DNA of 7,250 bases from Pontiella desulfatans (GCA_029287275.1 JARFRL010000163.1:1-7250); one strand, 5' to 3'; positions 1 through 7,250 are shown, counted from the first letter of the stretch. The notes: generated by a model from the letters alone, not told the origin. Numbers and translations: made by a program.

Positions 1-1
1 C

Positions 2-3000
2 GGTGGCGTCGGCGCCATGTCCGACGGGCGTTTCTGTCTGGACGCGCCAAGCAACGCATCCATTCCTGTGGTACACGCGTTGGCAGGAACGGACGAAGTG
101 CTGGTGCTTACCGCCGATACGGACTGGCTTCCCGCCGGAGCGGTTCTCAAGTTCAAAGGGGCCGCCTTTGATATTTACGGGAATGGATCGCGCACCGACC
201 TTGTTCTTTATGATGTTAGCGCCAACAAGGTCATCGCGGCTGACTGGGACGCCGATTACGCCAGCACCGATTCCGCCAGCACCGATTCCGTTTCGGTGGA
301 CTGGGTGCTCGATGACGGGGATGTGGTCCTCATCGCGACCGGGGAAAGCAATACCGATGACAAATGGCGCATGCTTAACATTTCTCTGGACGTGGAAGCG
401 GGCGCGCCGGACACCGAAGCGCCGACGCCAAGTCCGGCCACCTGGGCCTCTGTGCCCACCAACGTCGGACCGGTTGGCATCAGCATGACCGCCACCACGG
501 GAACGGATGATCACGACGTGGAATATTTCTTCGCCGAAACCTCCGGCAATCCCGGCGGAACGGACAGCGACTGGCAGAGCGACCCGAGCTATACGGACGA
601 CGGCCTGAACCCGCTCACGGAGTACGGCTACACCGTTCAAATGCGCGACACGGTCGGCAATACCGGAACGATTTCCAGCGTGGCCTACGCGACCACCGAC
701 GCGCCCGATACCGACGCGCCGACACCAAATCCGGCTACCTTTGCTTCGGTTCCCACAAACATCAGTCCGTTCGCCGTCGCGATGATCGCCACCACCGGTT
801 CCGACGCGAATGGCGTGGAATATTATTTTGATGAAACCTCCGGCAATTCCGGGGGAATGGACAGTGGTTGGCGGACTGATCCATCCTATACAAACAGCGG
901 GTTGTTTCCCGGAACGGAATACACCTATACCGTGCGGACGCGCGATACGTTGGACAATACCGGCACGGCTTCGAGCGTTGAATCCGTAATCATGCCGAAC
1001 GTTGTTGGCCGCACCAATGGACCGCCCAACGTGGTGATCATCTACGCCGACGACCTCGGTTACGCGGACATTGGACACAACGCGACCAACCCCATCGTGC
1101 ATACGCCGCATATCGACCAGATCTGCGAGCAGGGGATCTACATGAACAACTATATGACGCACCTGGTCTGTTCGCCAAGCCGAGCCGGCCTTTTGACCGG
1201 GCGTCATCATACGGAAGTCGGCGTGGGCGCGCAGACCGGCGGAACGCTGGACAACTCCATTCCAAACATCGCCAAGGATTTCAAAGCCGCCGGGTACAAG
1301 ACGGGGGCTTTCGGGAAATGGCACAATAGTTTCGCGCCCGAAACCGATGACGGGAACTGGGAGCTGTGGACCGGCGGCGTGGATGACATTCCGCTGGATG
1401 ACGGCATCCTGCAGTTGAAGGGAGACGACCTGAACTTCGGTGAAGGGGTGAACGCCTACGGCTTCGATTCGTGGGAAGGCTTTTACGGCGGCGGGCATGG
1501 CTATCATGACCGAATCAACGCCCGTGAGATCGACTGGTGGGTTGATGATACCTGGACGCCCAAGGATGGATACAACACCTACCTTATCCGTGACGCCGCC
1601 CTTGATTTTATTGATGAAAACGCGACCAACGAGTTCTTTCTCTACATTCCTCACGAATGTGTTCACGGACCCTATGAAATACTTAACACGGATCTGAAGG
1701 AGCTGTGCGACATCGTTGACGACGTTCGGCCCGATCTCGCGTGGAGCATCGTTGGGGAACTGGTCAGTCCGCATAGCGGCCGGAAGGTTAAGGACGTCTT
1801 GCAGCTGTTCTGCAGTTCTGGCGATTATTCCGACCCCGAAGAAGGGTACGAGCGTGAGTTCGATAAAGCGTTGATGGACTCCATTCATCCCGGGTTCGAC
1901 AACTTGGTCTACTACACCATGATTCACGCCATGGATAAGACAACGAAGGACATTCTCGACCGGCTGGAGGCCTACGGGCTGACCACCAACACCATTGTGG
2001 TCTTCGCCGCGGACAATGGCGGAACCACCAGCGGAGACAACTACCCGTTCAGGGGAACCAAACATACCCTCTGGGAGGGGGGAGTGCATGTTCCGGCCGC
2101 CATTCTATGGCCCGGCACGTTGGATGCCAACACGGCTCCGTACACTCCGGCTGATAATTTATATACCAATGTAACGCAGTATTTCGACTGGTATCCCACT
2201 CTGATCAACATGGCCGGTCAGACCGTGACGGCGACCGAGCTGGACGGCATCAACCTGACGTCGAATCTATTTGCCCGGGCGCCGGTTCGAACCGGATATG
2301 CCGACAGCTTCTACGACGTGGATGATCAATGGGCGGCCATCCGCACGCAACGCTGGAAACTACATTACAATCGGGTGCCCGGCGTGAACCAAATGCTGGA
2401 GCTGTACGATCTGTACAACGACATCGGCGAAACCAACAACGTGCAGTCCTTGTATCCGACGGAACGCGACACGCTGATTTCGATGATGGACGGCTGGTTC
2501 TCATCCGGCGACGTGACGGCCGGGTATTATCCGCTGCTTGGCGCGTCGATCCCTCCTTATCTGAATCCCGCGCCCGAAGGCGATATTCTGGAAGTCTCGG
2601 CCACCCAGACCAACTCGCTCGTGAGCCGGAGAAACGAAGGGGTTTATGTGCGGTATTCGGATCCGGACTGGGCTCCCGATACCCAGCCTTATGAGGGATA
2701 TGTGCATGCCGGCGACGTCTATCAGTATGACATCTACGTGGCGGCGGATTCCGATAAAATCAGCGGGTTCTTCTGCGCTCCCTCCACCGGACCAACCCCT
2801 CGTTACGACGACACCAAGGGCATTCATCTGGACGGGGAACTGGTCGTGGAAAAAGTCCTGCCTCAAGGTCAGTGGGTACGCATGCTGTGTGGAATGGGAG
2901 AAATCGCGCCCAACGGCGCGTATGCCAGCTTCATCGCCCTGCATAACACCACGCCCGGGTACTACCACTTCTACATCGACAACGTCGTGATTCGAAAGAA

Positions 3001-3937
3001 TGATGGCTCCATCCGCGGGGTGACCTGGAGCGAGGCCTCGGATTGGACCACAACGAGATTCTGGCAAGGTGGATCAACGTACAAGAACTTGACCGACGCG
3101 CCCAATGTCGCTTTCAGCGACATCAGCCTCGCGGTCGCTGATCTCGGCGATCTGCCCGCTTCCACGAACGCCGGCTCAGCCTATGGCTCGTGGCTCGCTT
3201 CCATCGGCGGCGGGATCGAGGAGTATGATCCGTCCGGCGCGGGCCCCACCAACGATTGGTCGATCCTCATGGAATACGGCCTTGGAAGTGATCCGACCAC
3301 GTACACCGCCGGTTTGTCGGGCGGAACCAACGCGCCGACCAGCGGAGAGCTTGGTTTTTACGCCTTCGAAAACCTGCTGGTTGATAGCCAGAACAAGGAC
3401 TACATGACGATGACGTTCGATTTCAACCGTGAAGCCAACGACATCCAAATCGTAATGGCGGAATCTTCCAACCTTGTCGACTGGGTTGACGCGGTTGTGC
3501 TGCGTCCGCCGTATAGCGACACCAGTATTCTGGCGACGAATGAGCAGGTGGTGGACGTGGAAGACAACCTGAGTGGATACCCCGTGGATACCACCCGGGT
3601 GACCGCTCGAAGTGGCGTTGCGCTTGCCGATGCGTCCGAGAATTTTCTTAAGCTAGAGGTTCGACCGCTTGTGGAAATGCCGGATACACCATCGAGTCTG
3701 GTTGCCAGCGTGCATAACGGCGTCGTGCTCGAATGGAGTGGCGGCAACGAAAACGGTGAATACATCATCGAACGCGCGGTTTCCGGAAGCGGACCGTTCG
3801 CGGAAATCGCGCGGACCGTTCGACAGCTCTTTACCGACACCTCGGGGTTCCCCGGAGAAACCTACGACTACCGCGTCCGCGCGGTGAACGCCGCCGGAGC
3901 AACCGTCGGCTCGAATGTCGTCACGATAACGCGCTAA
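2..3937 (+). CDS. Secreted modular sulfatase (formylglycine-dependent, S1/alkaline-phosphatase fold), 5' end outside window
   Basis: Hydrolyses sulfate esters, probably on a polysaccharide outside the cytoplasm. Residues are numbered from the Met at 17. That Met is probably not the start: the frame is open to the window edge, and no ribosome site or signal peptide accompanies it. Order: beta-rich N-terminal module (1-131), two FN3-like repeats (133-330), sulfatase domain (336-830), jelly-roll CBM-like module (854-1000), EYGLGSDP-containing module (about 1050-1215), C-terminal FN3 (1222-1306). Catalytic features seen: metal ligands D345-D346 in YADDLGY, Cys-type formylglycine motif CSPSR at C385, GKWH with K434 and H436, H550 in VHGP, D666-N667 in ADNGG, K682 in RGTKHTLWEGG, and the sulfatase C-terminal subdomain motif WKLHY (780-784). 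A Cys-type site needs a maturation enzyme (FGE or anSME), which is not in this window. Typical sulfatases have 450-600 residues; this has over 1,306. Substrate and S1 subfamily are unknown. The taa stop at 3935-3937 is clear. Confidence 0.93.
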   Translation, partial: GGVGAMSDGRFCLDAPSNASIPVVHALAGTDEVLVLTADTDWLPAGAVLKFKGAAFDIYGNGSRTDLVLYDVSANKVIAADWDADYASTDSASTDSVSVDWVLDDGDVVLIATGESNTDDKWRMLNISLDVEAGAPDTEAPTPSPATWASVPTNVGPVGISMTATTGTDDHDVEYFFAETSGNPGGTDSDWQSDPSYTDDGLNPLTEYGYTVQMRDTVGNTGTISSVAYATTDAPDTDAPTPNPATFASVPTNISPFAVAMIATTGSDANGVEYYFDETSGNSGGMDSGWRTDPSYTNSGLFPGTEYTYTVRTRDTLDNTGTASSVESVIMPNVVGRTNGPPNVVIIYADDLGYADIGHNATNPIVHTPHIDQICEQGIYMNNYMTHLVCSPSRAGLLTGRHHTEVGVGAQTGGTLDNSIPNIAKDFKAAGYKTGAFGKWHNSFAPETDDGNWELWTGGVDDIPLDDGILQLKGDDLNFGEGVNAYGFDSWEGFYGGGHGYHDRINAREIDWWVDDTWTPKDGYNTYLIRDAALDFIDENATNEFFLYIPHECVHGPYEILNTDLKELCDIVDDVRPDLAWSIVGELVSPHSGRKVKDVLQLFCSSGDYSDPEEGYEREFDKALMDSIHPGFDNLVYYTMIHAMDKTTKDILDRLEAYGLTTNTIVVFAADNGGTTSGDNYPFRGTKHTLWEGGVHVPAAILWPGTLDANTAPYTPADNLYTNVTQYFDWYPTLINMAGQTVTATELDGINLTSNLFARAPVRTGYADSFYDVDDQWAAIRTQRWKLHYNRVPGVNQMLELYDLYNDIGETNNVQSLYPTERDTLISMMDGWFSSGDVTAGYYPLLGASIPPYLNPAPEGDILEVSATQTNSLVSRRNEGVYVRYSDPDWAPDTQPYEGYVHAGDVYQYDIYVAADSDKISGFFCAPSTGPTPRYDDTKGIHLDGELVVEKVLPQGQWVRMLCGMGEIAPNGAYASFIALHNTTPGYYHFYIDNVVIRKNDGSIRGVTWSEASDWTTTRFWQGGSTYKNLTDAPNVAFSDISLAVADLGDLPASTNAGSAYGSWLASIGGGIEEYDPSGAGPTNDWSILMEYGLGSDPTTYTAGLSGGTNAPTSGELGFYAFENLLVDSQNKDYMTMTFDFNREANDIQIVMAESSNLVDWVDAVVLRPPYSDTSILATNEQVVDVEDNLSGYPVDTTRVTARSGVALADASENFLKLEVRPLVEMPDTPSSLVASVHNGVVLEWSGGNENGEYIIERAVSGSGPFAEIARTVRQLFTDTSGFPGETYDYRVRAVNAAGATVGSNVVTITR
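260..289 (+). repeat. Perfect 15-bp tandem duplication (ASTDS x2) inside the sulfatase gene
   Basis: The 15-base unit gccagcaccgattcc occurs twice back to back (260-274 and 275-289). It is in frame and encodes ASTDS-ASTDS, followed by a weaker third VSVD echo. It lies in the N-terminal beta-rich module upstream of the FN3-like pair. Being identical at DNA level, it looks like a recent slippage duplication that lengthened a loop by five residues. Confidence 0.85.
413..1000 (+). repeat. Tandem pair of FN3-like modules, 99-codon period
   Basis: Two direct repeats within the sulfatase gene start at 413 (TEAPTPSP) and 710 (TDAPTPNP), exactly 297 bases apart. Hand alignment of the first 90 residues gives 59 identities without gaps. 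Both share PATxASVPTN, VEYxF, ETSGN, DPSYT, GLxPxTEY and TGTxSSV. The Y-T-V-x-x-R-D strand and overall length resemble fibronectin type III modules in extracellular bacterial enzymes. They probably act as spacers that hold the catalytic domain away from the cell or substrate-binding parts. The second unit runs into the sulfatase domain through the short linker NVVGRTNG. Confidence 0.85.
1169..1204 (+). other. Formylglycine (FGly) signature of the sulfatase, Cys type
   Basis: The twelve codons read CSPSRAGLLTGR, matching the sulfatase core C/S-x-P-S-R-x-x-L-L-T-G-R. In this family the Cys (C385 counted from the Met at 17) is oxidised to formylglycine, the catalytic nucleophile. The Pro and Arg that the modifying enzyme recognises are intact, so the enzyme should be activatable. 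The residue two before the Cys is Leu, where small residues are usual. Confidence 0.93.
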
Positions 3938-3942
3938 ATGAA

Positions 3943-3968
3943 CGCCAGTGATTGATTGGTCGCTGGCG
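3943..3968 (+). terminator. Imperfect hairpin between the two genes; weak terminator or mRNA-processing candidate
   Basis: Bases 3943-3951 can pair with 3960-3968 in a 9-bp stem with one G-U pair around an 8-base loop (ttgattgg). It starts five bases after the sulfatase stop. No T-run follows; the downstream bases are ccatgaaaaag. It is therefore not a canonical intrinsic terminator and may instead stabilise the upstream mRNA end or modulate read-through. It could also be chance, since only 53 bases separate the genes. Confidence 0.35.
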
Positions 3969-3977
3969 CCATGAAAA

Positions 3978-3984
3978 AGAGAGG
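3978..3984 (+). promoter_or_regulatory. Ribosome binding site for the beta-helix gene
   Basis: The purine-rich agagagg lies six bases upstream of the ATG at 3991, a good Shine-Dalgarno distance. It supports that ATG over an earlier in-frame TTG at 3952, which has no such site, and over the in-frame ATG at 4081, which falls inside the signal-peptide region. Confidence 0.65.
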
Positions 3985-3990
3985 CTAAGT

Positions 3991-6900
3991 ATGCGGGATT
4001 TGTTCACGCCAAAGGCGGGGCTATCGGAGCGATCGAGTCGGAGCCGCGAATATCAGCGCGCTCTGGCACGCTGTCTGGGCATGGTGTTTTCAGCTTTACT
4101 GTTGATCATGCCGGTTCATGGAGCGCTCGTTCAGCATCTGGACGCGACGATCGCCAACAGTGTCACAGGAAGCCCCGTGACGGCTTGGGCGGATTTGTCG
4201 GGCTTTGAAAATGACGCGGCGGACAACCGCGGCAGCGTGACGTACCCAAGTCTTGGCGTGTTTGCATCCGGGTTGAAGGGGCTGGACTTTGGCTTGGATC
4301 GCAACGATCTGGAATTGTTCGACGCGGCAGGCGCTTCGGCGTTATTGGATTTCACGGGCGCTGCGTCCGGGAATGGGGGATTTTCAGTTTTGGTGGCCTT
4401 TAAAGTCGATGCCATGCCCGGCTTTGAACAGCACGTGATCGGCACCCGGCATACCACGGATCATTTCGCGATACTTGTTGATGAAGCCGGTACGATTCAG
4501 TTTCAACTTCAAAACATGAATGACTCTTCTGGCGCGCTAAAAGTTCAAGCGGGAGATACCGTTGTCGTGGCTGTAACCTTTGACGCGACAACGGGCGGAT
4601 TTCAGTTTTGGGAATCGTTGAACGGGGTGATGAAAACAGGCACGCAGGCGGTGCGCAATTACGGCAATGGAGAAAAACTGTTGTTGGGTGAAGCAAGACC
4701 GCAATCGTCTTCCGACCTCTATTTGCGCGGTTTGGTCGGCGAGGTGAAGGTTTACAACCACGTTCTGAGCAATGAAACTTTTATTAACGAACGAAACGCA
4801 ATGGCTGAAAAATGGGCGGATATCGTGGCTCCCATCGCGGTCAACTGGCGCGTCGTTCCAGCAGACACCAATTATCCGACCGATGACGTGATCATGGCCG
4901 CGGTATCTCTCGGCGACAGCGGGTATGCCAATCCGCTTCCAACCGATCCGGCCACGATGGACTGCACGGCCACGTTTCAGGAAGCGCTCAATGTGGTGGG
5001 CGCCGCCGGCGGCGGAACCGTTTTTGTTCCGGAAGGCGAATACCGGGTTGACGGGCCGATCTCGATGGGCGCGAATGTGATCCTGCGTGGGCGCTGGCGT
5101 GAAATCACTGAAACCCAACCGGCGGCCGGAACGATCCTGAAACTCTATGAAACAGGATCCAACGCGGTGATTAACCTGACGGAGAGTTCGTCGGGCCTTC
5201 GCGAACTGACCTTCTGGCACCCGGATCAAGATCCGGATAACGTCAACACCAACTATCCGTTCGTCATCAAAGGCGAAGCAAGCATTATGACCTTGGAGAA
5301 CATTACCTTGATCAACGCGGTCAACGGAATTGATTCCTCCAAAGCAAGCTACTGCTGTATTCGCGGAATTTACGGCTCTCCGTTGAATCTCGGCCTGACC
5401 GCGGATCAGAGTTTTGCCGTGTCGCGCTTTGATTCGATTCATTTCTCGCCGAATTACTGGGCGTGGTCCGGCCTGACCAACAGTCCCTCGTCTGGCGGCG
5501 CGCACGAGACCTATATCCGCGATAACGGACTGGCCGTTCATATTCGGGAAATGGACGGGTTCTATTTCCAGAATTCGGAAATCACCGGCTATCGTGACGG
5601 GCTGATGTTTTCGGAAGGGATCAGTGGAGATGATCCGCACGGCGACCTTTCCTATCTGACGATTTCGAACTGCACCTATGCACTGCACATTAAGGCGGCG
5701 AAATCTTTTAAGGTGCTCGGGTGCGCGTTTAGCGGCACAACCTATGGAATTTTCAGCGAGCACAACACCGACATGTCGATTAACACCAGTCTGATCGAAG
5801 GGGGGACCCATGCCATCCGCACCACCTCTGGCGGGGACCTGAATCTCGTGAACTGCACGGTGAACGGAACGCAAAACACGTCGGGTGGTTCTCTCGTGAA
5901 AAAAACCTATGACATTGTGATGCCGGTGTTTTCGTATGACTACGACGCCGTTCGCAAGCCGGCGACCACCAATGTGTTTAACGTGAAGGACTACGGGGCG
6001 CGTGGCGATCAGGCAACGGATGATACGGCCGCGTTCACGAATGCGATCGCCGCGGCGAACAGCAATGGCGGCGGAATCGTGTTTGTGCCGGCAGGGGAAT
6101 ATGTGATCGATGGGCATCTCGATCTGGACGCCGGTGTTGAGTTGCGCGGCGTCTCCGGCGGCCGTCAGCAGGCGAACTCCGATACAACGCTGGGCAGCCT
6201 GATTCTGATAAATAATTCAGGCGAATCGGAAACCGGCACGCCGTTCATTATGATGGGCGACTACAGCGGTGCGCGCGGAATGAGCTTCCATTATCTGGAT
6301 CAGGATGTCGTTACCTTTGTGCCGCATCCGTGGATGATTCAGGGCAACGGGGTGAAAAACTACATCATCGATTGTTTCGCCAGCAACCCCTATCAGGCGG
6401 CCGAGTTGAACGGCGATGATCATCTGGTGGAATACACCTTCTTCGGAGGGATACGGGCGACCTACCGCGCGAACAACTGTTCCGGCGGCCGCATCCAGAA
6501 TTGTCACATTAAACCCGATTTCTGGCGCAATATTGAAATTGGAAACTATCCGGAAAATCTGACACAGGTTCATGAAACCAAGTGGCGTCAAACGCAGCGG
6601 ATCGAGGTGTTTCATCTGAGCGGGTGCGATGACTATTCCATCTCCAGCATCTTCAATCATGCTTCGCATAAGTTTATGACCGTGGACGACTCCAGCGGCC
6701 AGACGCTGATGATTTCCGCGGAACAGGTTCAGAAGGGGTATACCATCCTCAACGGAACCAAAACGTTCAACTTCTTGAACTCCTCCTGCAACATCAACAG
6801 TATCGGCGATTATTCCGGCAGCTACGGCATCAAAACCGAACCCGGCTTCAAGGGGAATGCGCGCTTCTATACCAGCAGCCTCTGGGGAACGTCGGATTCC

Positions 6901-7250
6901 ACCTGGGACGCATCGGACGGAAAACTCTACCTGCAACAGTGTTATGTGGCCGGACCGAGCAACCGCGGCTGCATCAACTTCCGCTGCCGTCCCGGAGGAA
7001 ATATTATGGTCCAGTCCGGCAACGCGGAAATGCGCCTTGGGCTGGAGAACGAGGGCGTCTTTACCATGCGGAATTTTGACTTTCGCCAAGGATGTGTCTT
7101 CTCCGCGACACCCGATTACGTGGATAACAATCTGCTTGATGAAACGTATATCGTGGCCGACATCAACCAGGATCCCGCGCTCGATTACGGCATCGCGCTG
7201 GACACCAATAACATCGTCATGGAAGACGCCATGATTATGTCGGACTCCGA
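3991..7250 (+). CDS. Secreted LamG-like / tandem pectate-lyase-superfamily beta-helix protein, 3' end outside window
   Basis: At least 1,086 codons with no stop before the window edge. A long basic N-terminal stretch (about 30 residues, several Arg) is followed by hydrophobic LGMVFSALLLIMPVHGA, read as a signal peptide cleaved near residue 44. Residues 46-275 resemble the LamG/concanavalin-like domains of Verrucomicrobiota-type proteins, opening with LVQHLDA and closing with LRGLVGEVKVYNHVLS. Two right-handed beta-helix units follow. The first (about 290-640) has GGGTVFVPEGEY at 340; the second (from 661) has the canonical FNVKDYGARGD and TDDTAAF start of the Pectate_lyase_3 (GH28-related) family, then GGGIVFVPAGEY at 693. 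Such proteins are usually lyases, hydrolases or epimerases on acidic or neutral polysaccharides. I cannot assign catalytic residues or substrate. It starts 53 bases after the sulfatase gene on the same strand, so co-transcription and a shared sulfated glycan substrate are plausible. Automated annotation would likely say glycosyl hydrolase family 28-related protein. Confidence 0.88.
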   Translation, partial: MRDLFTPKAGLSERSSRSREYQRALARCLGMVFSALLLIMPVHGALVQHLDATIANSVTGSPVTAWADLSGFENDAADNRGSVTYPSLGVFASGLKGLDFGLDRNDLELFDAAGASALLDFTGAASGNGGFSVLVAFKVDAMPGFEQHVIGTRHTTDHFAILVDEAGTIQFQLQNMNDSSGALKVQAGDTVVVAVTFDATTGGFQFWESLNGVMKTGTQAVRNYGNGEKLLLGEARPQSSSDLYLRGLVGEVKVYNHVLSNETFINERNAMAEKWADIVAPIAVNWRVVPADTNYPTDDVIMAAVSLGDSGYANPLPTDPATMDCTATFQEALNVVGAAGGGTVFVPEGEYRVDGPISMGANVILRGRWREITETQPAAGTILKLYETGSNAVINLTESSSGLRELTFWHPDQDPDNVNTNYPFVIKGEASIMTLENITLINAVNGIDSSKASYCCIRGIYGSPLNLGLTADQSFAVSRFDSIHFSPNYWAWSGLTNSPSSGGAHETYIRDNGLAVHIREMDGFYFQNSEITGYRDGLMFSEGISGDDPHGDLSYLTISNCTYALHIKAAKSFKVLGCAFSGTTYGIFSEHNTDMSINTSLIEGGTHAIRTTSGGDLNLVNCTVNGTQNTSGGSLVKKTYDIVMPVFSYDYDAVRKPATTNVFNVKDYGARGDQATDDTAAFTNAIAAANSNGGGIVFVPAGEYVIDGHLDLDAGVELRGVSGGRQQANSDTTLGSLILINNSGESETGTPFIMMGDYSGARGMSFHYLDQDVVTFVPHPWMIQGNGVKNYIIDCFASNPYQAAELNGDDHLVEYTFFGGIRATYRANNCSGGRIQNCHIKPDFWRNIEIGNYPENLTQVHETKWRQTQRIEVFHLSGCDDYSISSIFNHASHKFMTVDDSSGQTLMISAEQVQKGYTILNGTKTFNFLNSSCNINSIGDYSGSYGIKTEPGFKGNARFYTSSLWGTSDSTWDASDGKLYLQQCYVAGPSNRGCINFRCRPGGNIMVQSGNAEMRLGLENEGVFTMRNFDFRQGCVFSATPDYVDNNLLDETYIVADINQDPALDYGIALDTNNIVMEDAMIMSDS
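4957..6150 (+). repeat. Internal duplication of the beta-helix entry segment, 353-codon period
   Basis: Codons at 4957-5091 and 6016-6150 align without gaps over 45 residues with 22 identities by hand count. The shared core is GGG-x-VFVP-x-GEY-x-x-DG and ends in LRG. The offset is exactly 1,059 bases (353 codons), which sets the size of one beta-helix unit. The second copy keeps the family's DYGARGD and TDDTAAF lead-in, while the first has diverged there (TMDCTATF, no DYGA). This suggests either an old duplication or recruitment of two related helices into one polypeptide. Confidence 0.8.

Noticed and set aside
17..19. ATG at 17 as the true start of the sulfatase
   Set aside because: The frame stays open to the window edge, there is no Shine-Dalgarno sequence in the preceding bases, and no signal peptide follows, although the protein is evidently exported. 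The start is probably upstream of the window.
2501..3067. A 188-codon minus-strand open frame inside the sulfatase gene
   Set aside because: Also codon-aligned with the sulfatase frame, lies over the CBM-like module and shows no domain of its own.
3938..3990. A promoter for the second gene in the intergenic gap
   Set aside because: No convincing -35/-10 pair is visible in the 53 bases; read-through from the sulfatase gene is simpler.
4081..4083. ATG at 4081 (residue 31) as an alternative start for the beta-helix protein
   Set aside because: It would leave a signal peptide with no positively charged N-terminal region, whereas the ATG at 3991 has a well-placed ribosome site. It cannot be fully excluded.
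4537..6117. A 526-codon open frame on the minus strand, antisense to the beta-helix gene
   Set aside because: It is codon-aligned with the plus-strand gene, so its stops can only arise from sense TTA, CTA or TCA codons, which are rare here. It ends at a sense CTA at 4537-4539. Its protein is rich in His and Arg with no recognisable domain, while the plus strand gives clear homology-bearing motifs.
6217..7089. A 290-codon minus-strand open frame
   Set aside because: Same codon-aligned shadow effect; it stops at the sense TCA codon at 6217-6219. No recognisable protein features.

Overview
The window holds two consecutive plus-strand genes, both cut by the window edges, and almost nothing else. 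Both encode large modular proteins of the kind secreted to break down polysaccharides. The first (2-3937) is a sulfatase of the formylglycine-dependent type, embedded in a chain of fibronectin-III-like and carbohydrate-binding-like modules. The second (3991 to beyond 7250) is a signal-peptide protein with an N-terminal laminin-G/concanavalin-like domain followed by two tandem pectate-lyase-superfamily beta-helices.

Organism: the GC content looks moderate, somewhat above half. The EYGLGSDP-type C-terminal module, the FN3 pairs that begin TDAPTP, and the LVQHLDA-type laminin-G start after the signal peptide are typical of the Planctomycetota-Verrucomicrobiota-Chlamydiota group. They fit best with marine Kiritimatiellota (Pontiella-like), which are known for very large sets of sulfatases used on sulfated algal polysaccharides. 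This assignment is inference from protein style; there is no rRNA or marker gene here.

Layout: 2-3937 is the sulfatase, with its start and probable signal peptide upstream of the window. 3938-3990 is a 53-base gap with an imperfect hairpin and a ribosome binding site. 3991-7250 is the LamG/double beta-helix protein, still open at the right edge. The minus strand has long open frames inside both genes, but these are codon-aligned shadows. No RNA genes, mobile elements or CRISPR arrays are visible.

Working hypothesis: the two genes are co-transcribed, or at least belong to one saccharolytic locus. The sulfatase would remove sulfate esters from a polysaccharide, and the beta-helix protein would bind and cleave (lyase or hydrolase) the same glycan. 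The substrate cannot be read from the sequence. The most notable points are the uncharacterised tandem beta-helix enzyme candidate, an unusual Cys-containing insertion in the sulfatase core, and a sharp codon-usage break between the LamG and beta-helix parts of the second gene.
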